Below, piece after piece: positions 1-8,868 of a DNA stretch of 64,000 bases. The stretch comes from Rhodospirillaceae bacterium (GTDB lineage Bacteria > Pseudomonadota > Alphaproteobacteria > UBA6615). Both the position numbers and the translations under genes were made by a program. The notes under the pieces are model-generated. The model ran no database searches. It was given only the letters and a program-made list of their open reading frames with translations, and was not told the origin of the DNA. Position 1 is the first letter of the stretch. Every line of letters begins with the position of its first letter. Where the stretch lies: positions 27,381-91,380 of the forward strand of contig JABIVD010000029.1 of the NCBI GenBank assembly GCA_018667335.1, in the 5' to 3' direction.

Positions 1-3000
1 TCTCCGCGCTGAGCTTGATCGACTTGGCCGAACGCTCGAAGATTCCGCCACCCTTCGAGATCAGCTTGGTCTCGTAGTCGGTCCAGCTCGATCGTGGCAA
101 CGCGAACAGGCGCTTGCGCTCGGCGAAGCTCTTCGCCGGATCCGGATCCGGATCGATGAAAATGTGCATGTGGTTGAACGCGGCAACCAGCTTGATGTGC
201 TTCGACAGCAACATCCCGTTGCCAAACACATCGCCCGACATATCGCCGACGCCGACCGTTGTGAAATCTTGCGTCTGGCTGTCGTGTCCGAACTCCCGGA
301 AATGGCGTTTCACCGATTCCCAGGCGCCCTTGGCGGTGATGCCCATCTTCTTGTGGTCATAGCCGGCCGAACCGCCCGACGCGAACGCGTCGCCCAGCCA
401 GAATCCATAGTCCTGGCTGATACCGTTGGCGATATCCGAGAACGTTGCCGTGCCCTTGTCTGCCGCAACCACGAGATACGGGTCGTCCGCGTCATACCGC
501 ACCACGGTCTCGGGCGGCACAAGCTTTCCGCCAACCAGGTTGTCGGTCACATCCAGCAAGCCGCGGATCAGTGTGCTGTAGCAGGCGATGACCTCTTCCT
601 GCGTGGCCTGCCGGTCCGCCTGAGGGTCACCCGTGGGTGCCGGCAGATTCTTGCACACGAAGCCACCCTTGGCGCCGACAGGTACGATCACCGAGTTTTT
701 GACCATCTGGGCCTTCTGCAACCCAAGGATTTCCGTGCGGAAATCCTCGCGCCGGTCGGACCAGCGAATGCCCCCGCGCGCGACGTCGCCGCCCCGCAGG
801 TGGCAGCCCTCCATGCGCGGGCTGTAGACGAAAATCTCCTTCTTCGGTCTCGGCTCGGGGAGGTCATCAACATTGGTGCTGTCGATCTTGAAGGAGGCAT
901 AGGGTTTGAAGCCCCCATCCTCGGCCGTGGTGAAAAAGTTCGTGCGCAGCGTTACGTCAACAGCGTTGGCAAACCGCCGGATGATCCGGTCTTCATCCAG
1001 ATTGGAGACGGCATCGAGGCCATTGGCGAGGTCCTTGCGCAGTTTCTGGACTCGGCGCTCGCTCGCCGGCGTGCCGGCCTGCGCCGGGTCGAACCGCGCG
1101 ATAAACAGCTCGACGACGATGCGCGCCAGCTGCGGATTGTTCGCCAGTGTCTCTTCCATATAGGACTGGGAATAGGCGACGCGGCTCTGTAGCAAGAACT
1201 TGCAGTAAGCGCGCAGTATCAGAATTTCACGCCATTCGAGACCGGCCCCCAGGATCAGATTGTTGAAGCCGTCATCCGCGACCGACTGGTCGCAGACCCG
1301 GGCAAAGCCTTCATGGAAGGAGTCGCGCACCGTCGCGAGATCGATCTCCGCGCCGGCGCGAGACTGCATCTGAAAATCATGGACCCAGACCGTCCCCGAC
1401 CCGTCACCATACTGATACTCGACCGCGAACGGCTCCTCACCGATCACCTTCAGACCCATATTCTCGAGCATCGGAATCACATCCGACAGGGGCAGCGCGC
1501 GCTCGGCATGATAGAGCTTCAGATGCACTGTCTGCGTGGCATCACCCTCCGGGCGATACAGGTTCAACTGCAGGTTATCCGAAATTCGCGCGGCGTCGAT
1601 CGAGGCAATATCGCTCACTGCCGCGGCCGGGTCGTAACGGTCGCGATAGGCCGCAGTGAAGGCGTGCCCATAACGCTGGAACATGACCAGGCCGACCTCT
1701 TCACCACGCGTCTCGACCAGCTCATCTTGCAGCCGGTCCTCCCACGATCGGGTTGCCTCGCGCAGCGCCTCCTCAATCACCTCGATCCGGTAAGCCGGAA
1801 TTCGACCGGGTCCGGTTTTGATAACGAACAAGATTCTGGCCAGGACGGAATCCGTTCCGAATTCGGGGAAGAACGCGACGCAACTTCCGTCGAACGCCTC
1901 TTCAAGAATTTCCGCAAGCTTTTCGCGAAGTTCCGTACCGAAACGGTCGCGCGGCACAAATGTGAGCGCCGTGATGTAACGCTGAAACGGATCCTCACGG
2001 ACGAACAGCGCCGTCCGTTGGCGTTCCTGTAAATGCAGGATGCCCAGTGCGTTTTCGAGCAACAGCTCCTCGTCGATCTGCAGCAACTCGTCGCGTGGGT
2101 AGGTCTCCAGGATGTGCGCCAGCGCCTTGGCATCATGGCTCGACACCGGGAATCCGGCGCCGTCCATCGTCTCCGCGATTTTTCGGCGCAGCATCGGAAT
2201 TCGTGACGGAGAGACGCTGTAGGCGGTCGAGGTGAACAGGCCAACGATCATGCGTTCGCCCGTCACCTTGCCGGACGCATCGAATTTCTTCACGCCAACC
2301 ACGTCCATATGTACGCGCCGGTGGACGGTCGCGCGCTGGTTCGCCTTCGTAATCATCACAAGATGAGGCTGGCGGATGAAGGACCGAACCTCCTCGGGAA
2401 GGGGCGCGTCATCGGCCCAGTTTTCAAAGATCGCCCGATCGACATCGCGCAGAAGGCCGAGCCCGCCAGGTTGCGCCTTCAACTTTTGCTTCGCACCCGA
2501 GCCCACATGGTCATATTCGCGATAGCCCAGAAACGTGAAATGATCGTCGAGCATCCATTCTACAAACGCGCGGGTTTCCTCGATCTCTGCCTTGGCAATT
2601 TTTTTCGGCTGTGTGTCCAGATCTTCCAGGATGCCGGCGACCTTGCCCTGCATCGACTGCCAGTCCTGAACTGACGCGCCAACATCCTGCAGCACCTGCT
2701 CCAGCCGGCCCGTCAGATTGGCCAGCGTCTTGGGATCAGTCAGCTCGTTCACTTCGAAATGCATGAAGCTTTCGGCGCGCGCGCCATCAGCGGGGGTGCC
2801 CGCGCAATTCTTCATCGTGCCCGCCGCCGTGCGAGTCACCTGGAAGATCGGGTGAATTACCAGATGCACGGTCAGGCCCTGATAATTCAGCTCCGCCGTG
2901 ACCGAATCGACAAGAAACGGCATGTCCTCCGTCGCGATCTCGACCACCGTGTGCGAACCGTTCCAGCCATGATCATCCTGGCGTGGATTGAAGACCCGGA

Positions 3001-3229
3001 TCAGCGGTTCACCCGGCAAACGCTTCTGCGCAAAACGAAGAAAGGACTCCGCGGAAGCAAAGAGCGTTTCCGCGTCCATCTCGGCGATGTCGACCGGCGG
3101 CACATTGGCATAGTAGGCGCTCACGAAGTCCGCACAGGCGGCTCCGGCATCGCCACCAAGACGCTTCCTGGCGAGCTGCGTCGCCTTGCTGACCAGATTT
3201 TTCTTCCGCGTAACGGTGCGCGTCGCCAT
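1..3229 (-). CDS. NAD-specific glutamate dehydrogenase, large type (partial)
   Basis: Oxidative deamination of glutamate to 2-oxoglutarate with NAD, by the very large (about 1,600 residue) bacterial NAD-GDH family. The ATG is at 3229; the 3' end is outside the window, so about 1,076 residues are present. The family signature DMPFLVDSV is visible near residues 102-110, and the catalytic-domain stretch reading IKLVAAFNHMHIFIDPDPDP lies near the left edge (about residues 1005-1025). The gene is divergent from the small membrane protein at 3432, with a dyad-containing intergenic region between them. It is probably catabolic, feeding glutamate carbon to the TCA cycle. Family assignment is secure; regulation is not visible. 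Confidence 0.95.
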   Translation of the reverse strand, partial: MATRTVTRKKNLVSKATQLARKRLGGDAGAACADFVSAYYANVPPVDIAEMDAETLFASAESFLRFAQKRLPGEPLIRVFNPRQDDHGWNGSHTVVEIATEDMPFLVDSVTAELNYQGLTVHLVIHPIFQVTRTAAGTMKNCAGTPADGARAESFMHFEVNELTDPKTLANLTGRLEQVLQDVGASVQDWQSMQGKVAGILEDLDTQPKKIAKAEIEETRAFVEWMLDDHFTFLGYREYDHVGSGAKQKLKAQPGGLGLLRDVDRAIFENWADDAPLPEEVRSFIRQPHLVMITKANQRATVHRRVHMDVVGVKKFDASGKVTGERMIVGLFTSTAYSVSPSRIPMLRRKIAETMDGAGFPVSSHDAKALAHILETYPRDELLQIDEELLLENALGILHLQERQRTALFVREDPFQRYITALTFVPRDRFGTELREKLAEILEEAFDGSCVAFFPEFGTDSVLARILFVIKTGPGRIPAYRIEVIEEALREATRSWEDRLQDELVETRGEEVGLVMFQRYGHAFTAAYRDRYDPAAAVSDIASIDAARISDNLQLNLYRPEGDATQTVHLKLYHAERALPLSDVIPMLENMGLKVIGEEPFAVEYQYGDGSGTVWVHDFQMQSRAGAEIDLATVRDSFHEGFARVCDQSVADDGFNNLILGAGLEWREILILRAYCKFLLQSRVAYSQSYMEETLANNPQLARIVVELFIARFDPAQAGTPASERRVQKLRKDLANGLDAVSNLDEDRIIRRFANAVDVTLRTNFFTTAEDGGFKPYASFKIDSTNVDDLPEPRPKKEIFVYSPRMEGCHLRGGDVARGGIRWSDRREDFRTEILGLQKAQMVKNSVIVPVGAKGGFVCKNLPAPTGDPQADRQATQEEVIACYSTLIRGLLDVTDNLVGGKLVPPETVVRYDADDPYLVVAADKGTATFSDIANGISQDYGFWLGDAFASGGSAGYDHKKMGITAKGAWESVKRHFREFGHDSQTQDFTTVGVGDMSGDVFGNGMLLSKHIKLVAAFNHMHIFIDPDPDPAKSFAERKRLFALPRSSWTDYETKLISKGGGIFERSAKSIKLSAE

Positions 3230-3329
3230 CGAATATTTCCCTTTAGTCCCATGCGTCTCGCCGTCCGAATCGATCGGGCAGCCAGCTGACGCATCTCGGT
3301 TGCGTCAAAGATACGAACCGAATGGTAAA

Positions 3330-3365
3330 ACATGGTTAACACCGGCAAGCATTCGTTAACCATGT
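3330..3365. promoter_or_regulatory. Perfect 11-bp inverted repeat in divergent promoter region
   Basis: ACATGGTTAAC at 3330-3340 is exactly mirrored by GTTAACCATGT at 3355-3365 with a 14-base spacer. It lies between the NAD-GDH start (3229) and the small membrane protein (3432). Each arm contains an 8-mer TTAACCAT, resembling the CtrA-type half-site described in Caulobacter. It could be an operator or a hairpin in a leader. Confidence 0.5.
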
Positions 3366-3431
3366 CTTTTCATACTGGTGGGCGATGACAACTGCGCCAT
3401 CGCGCTGAACTTCCGGAACGTGAAACACGCC

Positions 3432-3812
3432 ATGACCGCGCAAGATATCAACTCAACGAACATCAACACCGGCCCCGAGCGCCCTATTCCCCTGCTCGAC
3501 CGATTGCCTCAGGCGATCCGCGCCAGCCTGACGCCCGAACAGCAGCAAGCGCTTTCGGCTTTCATCGAACCGGCGCCGGCAAACGCACATCCGGTCGACC
3601 TCCGCCTGACCGTACCGGTTCCCGGCCGCCCTGTGTTCTTGTCAGTCTTGGCCGGTCCCGAACGGCGATCTAAAAGTCGCCGCCACCTCGAACGCCGGCG
3701 TCATCCGCTGCATACCATCGGCAACATCATCTTCCTCGGCTCAAGCCTGGTAGGCCTTTACGTGCTGGGACTGATTGCCTTCCTGGCCGCGGGCTCCATC
3801 CTCCAGTTCTGA
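3432..3812 (+). CDS. Small single-pass membrane protein of unknown function
   Basis: A 126-residue protein that I do not recognise. The first 100 residues are soluble, with a proline-rich segment and then a strongly basic stretch (RRSKSRRHLERRRH). They are followed by one hydrophobic helix of about 25 residues that ends the protein, so it is probably a C-tail-anchored inner-membrane protein with its N-terminus in the cytoplasm. An in-frame ATG at 3378 and a GTG at 3420 are alternative starts; 3432 is preferred for a weak GGAA upstream. It stands alone between the NAD-GDH promoter region and the hydrolase at 3923. Confidence 0.55.
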   Translation: MTAQDINSTNINTGPERPIPLLDRLPQAIRASLTPEQQQALSAFIEPAPANAHPVDLRLTVPVPGRPVFLSVLAGPERRSKSRRHLERRRHPLHTIGNIIFLGSSLVGLYVLGLIAFLAAGSILQF

Positions 3813-3922
3813 CGCCGACGTTTCGTCCCACATGCTGAGCCCGGCCCCGCCATGGCGCTTGTACCGGGTCGGGAATTACGAGACCCTTTGACGAACATAA
3901 GTTCGTTTTGGGGGAAATCGCT

Positions 3923-4966
3923 TTGCGTCTCGTTACATTTTCCATTCCGGGGCAGGCAGCAATGCGCGTCGGCGCTTTCGTCGACAACGACACGAACATC
4001 GTCGATCTCGCTGCCGCCGCCAAAGAGATCTTCCCCGATGACGACCGCACCGCCCTCACATCGATGCTCGCGCTGATCGATGGCGGCGAGGCGGCGCTCA
4101 CCCGAACCTACGAACTCTGCGATCGGACGGTCACCTGGGGTGTCGACAGCGCGATCCTGGCGCGCGACGCCGTCCGGCTCGAGGCGCCGTTGCCGAACCC
4201 GCGACGCCTGCGCGACTGTGCGTGCTTCCTGCAGCATCTGCGAAACGCCCGCGAAGTCCGGCACACCCGATTGGCCGCCCGTGAGGCAGACCCCGAAGCG
4301 GCGCTCGAGCGCTACCGCGCAGCCGGCGCCCTCGACGTGCCGCCCGAATGGGTCGCCGCGCCCGTGTATCTCAACAGCAACCATCTCAGCGTCATCGGTC
4401 CCGAGGACGAGGCGATCTGGCCCCATGGGGCACGACGCATGGACTACGAGCTCGAATGGGCGATGGTCACCGGCCGCAGCGGCGCCAACATCACCACCGC
4501 TAGCGCCGCCGACCACATCTTCGGCTACACGATCTTCAACGACATCAGCGCCCGGGATGTCCAGGCGATCGAGATCCGCAGCGGCGCCGGCATGGGCGGC
4601 CCCGGCAAGGATTTCGATGCCGGCAACATCTTCGGGCCCTGCATTGTCACCGCCGACGAAATCTCAGATCCCTACAATCTGGACATGTGCGCCCGTATCA
4701 ACGGCGAAGAATGGAGCCGCGGTAACTCGTCGATGATGGACCATCGCTTCGAAGATGTGCTGTCCCATCTCAGCCGCAATCAGACCATCCATGCCGGCGA
4801 GGTCTTCGGGTCAGGCACCGTGCCAACCGGCTGCGGGCTCGAACATAATCGATACCTCGAAGACGGTGATGTGATCGAACTCGAAGTCGAAACCCTCGGC
4901 ATCCTGACCACCCGGCTCGTCAAGCCGGCAGACTGGCGCGACCGCGAAAACCCCGACAAGAACTGA
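3923..4966 (+). CDS. Fumarylacetoacetate hydrolase family protein
   Basis: A 347-residue FAH-fold hydrolase or isomerase. The family cleaves or decarboxylates 2,4-diketo acids from aromatic catabolism using a divalent metal bound by acidic residues. The E-x-E type ligand motif is seen in DYELEWAM, followed by FGYTIFNDISARDVQ and GPGKDFDAGNIFGP, all typical. The start is TTG at 3923 (MRLVTF, the usual family N-terminus) with GGGGGAA about 8 bases upstream; TTG at 3908 is less likely. It is followed 10 bases later by the cupin gene, so the two are probably cotranscribed. The exact substrate is not determinable. Confidence 0.85.
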   Translation: MRLVTFSIPGQAAMRVGAFVDNDTNIVDLAAAAKEIFPDDDRTALTSMLALIDGGEAALTRTYELCDRTVTWGVDSAILARDAVRLEAPLPNPRRLRDCACFLQHLRNAREVRHTRLAAREADPEAALERYRAAGALDVPPEWVAAPVYLNSNHLSVIGPEDEAIWPHGARRMDYELEWAMVTGRSGANITTASAADHIFGYTIFNDISARDVQAIEIRSGAGMGGPGKDFDAGNIFGPCIVTADEISDPYNLDMCARINGEEWSRGNSSMMDHRFEDVLSHLSRNQTIHAGEVFGSGTVPTGCGLEHNRYLEDGDVIELEVETLGILTTRLVKPADWRDRENPDKN

Positions 4967-4976
4967 GGAAACCGAC

Positions 4977-5516
4977 ATGCCACGCAACATCCGCCGGGTC
5001 ATCACCGGCCATGACGAGAACGGCAACTCGATCGTCACAATCGACGAGACCATGACCCCCGACATGGGCCATGTGCTGTCCCCGGAAGGGCAAGCCAATG
5101 TTCGGCTCTCGGACGTCTGGGTTTCCAGCAACATCCCGGCCGACAACACAGGCAACGCCGACACGGTCGGCGACAAGGTCACGCTGGAGCCGCCGGCCGG
5201 GGGTGCAGTGTTTCGCGCGTTCGAAGTGCCGCCGGATTCCCAGCGCAACTTCGACGGCATGAAAAAGTATTTCGAGCAGATGGGCGCCAGTGACCGGCTC
5301 GACGGGCAGAAGCATCCCGGGATGCACAAGACTCAGTCGGTCGACTACCTGATGGTTGTTTCGGGCGAGGTCTGGCTGATCCTCGACGAGGAAGAAGTCT
5401 GCCTCAAGGCCGGCGACACCTGCGTCCAGCGCGGCACCCTGCACGCCTGGTCGAACCGCACGGAAGAACCCTGCCTGCTGGCGGGGATCCTGCTCGACGC
5501 AGTATCTCTCGACTAG
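4977..5516 (+). CDS. Cupin domain-containing protein
   Basis: A 179-residue protein with one C-terminal cupin barrel (about residues 65-175). The metal-binding type motifs can be read around HPGMHKTQSVDYLMVVSG (motif 1, His and Glu/Asp positions) and GDTCVQRGTLHAWSN (motif 2, His). Such proteins are often small dioxygenases, isomerases or binding proteins. A good GAGGAA Shine-Dalgarno precedes the ATG. It is paired with the upstream FAH-family hydrolase and lies before a TTT uptake operon, which suggests a role in the same catabolic route. The reaction is unknown. Confidence 0.8.
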   Translation: MPRNIRRVITGHDENGNSIVTIDETMTPDMGHVLSPEGQANVRLSDVWVSSNIPADNTGNADTVGDKVTLEPPAGGAVFRAFEVPPDSQRNFDGMKKYFEQMGASDRLDGQKHPGMHKTQSVDYLMVVSGEVWLILDEEEVCLKAGDTCVQRGTLHAWSNRTEEPCLLAGILLDAVSLD

Positions 5517-5547
5517 CCCCTCGACCAGAACGACCAATTCCCGGCCA

Positions 5548-5563
5548 CAAATCGCGCAATTTG
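5548..5563. promoter_or_regulatory. Imperfect palindrome upstream of TTT operon
   Basis: CAAATCGCGCAATTTG is a CAAAT/ATTTG dyad of 16 bases, 126 bases before the tctC start, in the 172-base gap after the cupin gene. It may be an operator for a catabolic regulator. No regulator gene lies nearby. Confidence 0.3.
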
Positions 5564-5620
5564 GAATTCTGGCCAGAGAGTCAAGGCGGAGAAAATTTTC
5601 CTTTTGGAAAAAATATTTGC

Positions 5621-5655
5621 TGTCCGGTACCCGATAGAGATACGTTTTCCGGACA
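5621..5655. promoter_or_regulatory. Inverted repeat TGTCCGG/CCGGACA upstream of tctC
   Basis: TGTCCGG (5621-5627) and CCGGACA (5649-5655) are perfect complements separated by 21 bases. They end 33 bases before the tctC ATG, in AT-richer DNA. This could be an operator overlapping the promoter or a leader hairpin. Confidence 0.35.
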
Positions 5656-5688
5656 ATAAATCAAAAACCATCAGGGGTGGTCCCAATC

Positions 5689-6678
5689 ATGAAACGTTTT
5701 ACATCATTCGCATTCGCGGCAATGGCCGTGGCCGGATTCACATTCGTGGCGCCGGGCACTGCATCTGCCGCAGATTTCCCAAGCAAAGCCGTTCAGCTCC
5801 AGGTGCCGTTCGCACCAGGTGGCGGCGCTGACCGGACGTTCCGTCTGTTTGCGCCTTATCTGGCCGAAGAACTCGGTCAGCCCGTGAAAGTCACCAACGT
5901 CGCCGGCGGCGGCGGCTGGGTCTCTTGGGGCCAGGTCGTCAACGACTGGAACGCAAGGCGCGACGACCACAAGCTGGCCGTCGTCAACATTCCGCACATC
6001 TTCTCGTTCCTGAACCCGGCCATGAAGCGCAGCGAAAAGCTGGAATCCTTCAACTTCCTGGCCTGGCATTCCTATGACCCCGGCCTCTGGCTGGTGCGTT
6101 GGGATGACGAGCGGTTCAGTAACCTCGACGATGTCCTCTCCTACGCACAAGAGCAGCCGATCATTGTTGCCCCGGGCAGCTTCGGCAGCGATGACCATAT
6201 CGGCGTCGCGTTCGCACAGCAGGCGGTTCCGGGCTTCAAGGCGAAGTTCGTAACCAGCCGTGGCGACAACTCGAAGATCCAGCTGTTGCTGGGCAACCAT
6301 GTCGACATGGTTGCGGCCAATGTCGGCTTCTTCGTCAACTCCATCATGGAGCGCAAGCTGCGGCCGATCGCCGTGTTGCATTCGTCACCCTGGGAGGTTC
6401 TGCCGAGCGTCCCGACGTTCGAGGAGATCACCGGCAAGGTGAACATCACCTATGCCGGTCGCACACTCGCAACGGCAAACGGTCTCGAAGAAGAGAAGCG
6501 TACGATCTATCTCGACGCGATCAAGCGGGCCATGGCCAATCCTGAGTACATCGCCAAGGAAGCCGCCAACAAGAACCACCTGATGTTCGCCGAGGGCGAC
6601 GACATGTGGACTCTTCTGCGCGAAGGCCAGAAGGTCGCCGAGCAGGCCGCCTACTGGGAGCAGGAAGGCGTCCAGTAA
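5689..6678 (+). CDS. tctC: Tripartite tricarboxylate transporter substrate-binding protein (TctC family), first operon
   Basis: Periplasmic binding protein of a TTT importer, 329 residues. A signal peptide covers residues 1 to about 29 (MKRFTSFAFAAMAVAG, cleavage after ASA), followed by the standard VQLQVPFAPGGGADRTFRLF start of the mature fold. AGGGGTGG precedes the ATG; the in-frame GTG at 5677 is rejected because the signal peptide begins at 5689. It is followed by a hairpin and then tctB and tctA. TTT binding proteins take carboxylates and aromatic acids such as citrate, terephthalate or protocatechuate; the ligand cannot be told here. Confidence 0.93.
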   Translation: MKRFTSFAFAAMAVAGFTFVAPGTASAADFPSKAVQLQVPFAPGGGADRTFRLFAPYLAEELGQPVKVTNVAGGGGWVSWGQVVNDWNARRDDHKLAVVNIPHIFSFLNPAMKRSEKLESFNFLAWHSYDPGLWLVRWDDERFSNLDDVLSYAQEQPIIVAPGSFGSDDHIGVAFAQQAVPGFKAKFVTSRGDNSKIQLLLGNHVDMVAANVGFFVNSIMERKLRPIAVLHSSPWEVLPSVPTFEEITGKVNITYAGRTLATANGLEEEKRTIYLDAIKRAMANPEYIAKEAANKNHLMFAEGDDMWTLLREGQKVAEQAAYWEQEGVQ

Positions 6679-6712
6679 GAATACGGGTACCGGAAACTCT
6701 GTTTCCAACACG

Positions 6713-6744
6713 CACGCCCCGTCGGTTTGATCCGGCGGGGCGTG
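6713..6744 (+). terminator. Hairpin between tctC and tctB (attenuator-like)
   Basis: CACGCCCCG (6713-6721) pairs perfectly with CGGGGCGTG (6736-6744); the loop can also pair TCGG with CCGG. It is followed by TTGTCC with no long U run. Such a structure would reduce read-through into tctB-tctA and stabilise the tctC message. Confidence 0.6.
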
Positions 6745-6805
6745 TTGTCCCGTTCGTGACCTGCATAGAACGTTCCGGTCGCGAGACATCCTGGGGGGGA
6801 ATTTC

Positions 6806-7255
6806 ATGACACGATTGATGGCCGAACGGCTCGTCGCCATAGGTATGATTTTGGCTGCTGGGTTCATGTACACCCAGACGATTGACTGGCCGCAACGCGC
6901 CGGTGCATTCCCGCAGTTCGCGGAAGTCGGCATCATGGTGCTCGCATTCGGCATGCTCCTGCGATCCCTCACGAAGCGGGACAAAGAGCGCCTCAAGGGC
7001 ATGGTGAAGTTGGACTTCTCCTACACCGCCTGGAAGCCCGTCTACATCATGCTGCTCGGCGTGATTTATTCGGCGGCCGTGTTCAAGGTCGGCTTCTACG
7101 TCACTTCCTTCTTCTTCTATTTCATTGCGGCATATATGACCGGCCTGAGAGATCACAAGCTGATCCTGATCACCGCCGCCATTCTGTTCCCGCTGCTGTA
7201 TGCATTCTTCACCCTGACCCTCGGCGCATTTCTGCCCGAAGGCATCCTCTTTTAG
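6806..7255 (+). CDS. tctB: Tripartite tricarboxylate transporter small membrane subunit (TctB family)
   Basis: A 149-residue integral membrane protein with about four hydrophobic segments (residues roughly 8-24, 35-52, 75-93 and a paired helix at 97-145), matching the small subunit of TTT carriers. The excellent GGGGGGAA Shine-Dalgarno sits 5 bases before the ATG. It lies between tctC and tctA and partners with TctA to form the sodium- or proton-coupled carrier in the inner membrane. Sequence conservation of this family is low, so the call rests on length, topology and position. Confidence 0.88.
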   Translation: MTRLMAERLVAIGMILAAGFMYTQTIDWPQRAGAFPQFAEVGIMVLAFGMLLRSLTKRDKERLKGMVKLDFSYTAWKPVYIMLLGVIYSAAVFKVGFYVTSFFFYFIAAYMTGLRDHKLILITAAILFPLLYAFFTLTLGAFLPEGILF

Positions 7256-7276
7256 CGCCGCGCGGAGATACGGATC

Positions 7277-8806
7277 ATGGAAAGCATCGAATTTCTCCTG
7301 AACGTTCTGACGCTCGCCAATATGGGCGCAATGTTCGTCGGCATCGTCGTCGGCCTCATCATCGGCGCCATCCCGGGCCTCGGACCGCCCATGGCCATCG
7401 CCCTGATGATCCCGATTTCGTTCGAATGGCCGGCCGAGACCGCACTCATCCTGATGGTCTCGACCTATGCCGCGGGCATCTATGGCGGCTCGTTCACCGC
7501 GATCCTGCTGCGCGCACCCGGCACCTCAGCTTCGGCGGCATCGGCCATCGAAGGCTATGAGATGACCAAGCGCGGCCGCGCGACCGAGGCCATCCGCATG
7601 TCCACCTTCGCCTCGGTGATGGGCGGCCTGATCAGTGGCTTTGCGCTCCTCTATCTCGCGCCGCCGCTCGCCAAGATCTCACTCCTGTTCGGCCCGGCGG
7701 AATTCTTCGTGGTCGCCCTGCTGGGCCTAACGGCAATTGCGGCCGTGTCCTTCGGCGCCGTGCTCAAGGGCCTCATCGCGGGTTTGATCGGGTTGCTGAT
7801 CAGCACGATCGGTGTGGATGCCGCATCGGCCTATCCGCGATTCAACTACGGCATGACCGGCCTCTTGTCGGGCGTTGGTATCCTGCCCGCCGTGATCGGC
7901 CTGTTCGCATTTGCCCAGGCGCTGACCCTGTGTGAGGGCAGCCCGAAAACCAACATCTCGGGCAAGGCCAAGCTCAGCTGGAACATCTGGCCCCGCTGGT
8001 CGGAGATCATGCATTGCCGCTGGTCTCTGGTGCGCGGCTGGGTGACCGGCTTGGTCATGGGCATCGTGCCCGCAGCCGGCGCCAGTGTGGCCCAGTGGAT
8101 CGCCTATGCCTGGGAAATCCAGCGCGGCAAGCCCGGTGACAAGTTCGGTGAGGGCGAGGTCAAGGGTCTCGCCGCCACGGAAGGCTCCAACAATGGCGTG
8201 ACGGGAACTTCCCTGATTCCGATGTTCGTGCTCGGCATCCCCGGCGGCATCTCGGCGGCCGTTATTCTCGGTGCCCTGATGATCCACGGGCTGCAACCCG
8301 GCGACCGTCTGTTCACGGATTCACCCGAAGTCATCTTCACGGTGATCTGGGGCTTCATCCTTGCCAACTTCTTCATGGGCGGGATCGCCGCCGTGATGGC
8401 GCGCTTGCTGGCCTATGTCACCCTGTTCCCACGCGGCCTGCTGGCGCCGATCATCATGATCTTCTGCGTCGTCGGCACCTTCGCCGCGAGCGGCAATCCG
8501 TGGGATGTCTGGATCATGGTTGCCATGGGGGTCATCGGCTACCTGGCGCAGAAGTATAACTTCTCACCCGCCGGTATCCTGCTGGGCATCATCCTCGGTC
8601 CGATTGCCGAACAAGGTCTGCGAAACGTCCTGATCGTCTCCAGCGACAGCCCGTTCAGCTTCATCTTCAGCCGATGGATCTCGGACGTCATCATCTTCAT
8701 GATCGTGGTCGCGCTGTACTACTCGTTCAAGCCGAAGGCCTGGGATCAGGCCGTCGAGCAGGGTGAAGCGACACTCGCGGCTGGCGGAGAGAAGAAGGAT
8801 GACTAG
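7277..8806 (+). CDS. tctA: Tripartite tricarboxylate transporter large membrane subunit (TctA family)
   Basis: A 509-residue polytopic carrier subunit with about 11-12 hydrophobic segments. The diagnostic motif GLIIGAIPGLGPPMAIALM is near residues 27-45, and the second repeat reads GIVPAAGASVAQWIAY near residues 265-280; TctA proteins show this paired G/P-rich motif. GGAGA precedes the ATG. It is the last TTT gene of the operon; the molybdenum hydroxylase gene starts 62 bases downstream and is likely cotranscribed. Confidence 0.95.
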   Translation: MESIEFLLNVLTLANMGAMFVGIVVGLIIGAIPGLGPPMAIALMIPISFEWPAETALILMVSTYAAGIYGGSFTAILLRAPGTSASAASAIEGYEMTKRGRATEAIRMSTFASVMGGLISGFALLYLAPPLAKISLLFGPAEFFVVALLGLTAIAAVSFGAVLKGLIAGLIGLLISTIGVDAASAYPRFNYGMTGLLSGVGILPAVIGLFAFAQALTLCEGSPKTNISGKAKLSWNIWPRWSEIMHCRWSLVRGWVTGLVMGIVPAAGASVAQWIAYAWEIQRGKPGDKFGEGEVKGLAATEGSNNGVTGTSLIPMFVLGIPGGISAAVILGALMIHGLQPGDRLFTDSPEVIFTVIWGFILANFFMGGIAAVMARLLAYVTLFPRGLLAPIIMIFCVVGTFAASGNPWDVWIMVAMGVIGYLAQKYNFSPAGILLGIILGPIAEQGLRNVLIVSSDSPFSFIFSRWISDVIIFMIVVALYYSFKPKAWDQAVEQGEATLAAGGEKKDD

Positions 8807-8868
8807 GTCCTGATGTCCGCTTCGCTGGTCCGAGAGCCGCGAACCCCTGCGTTTTTCGGGGGCTGTTG

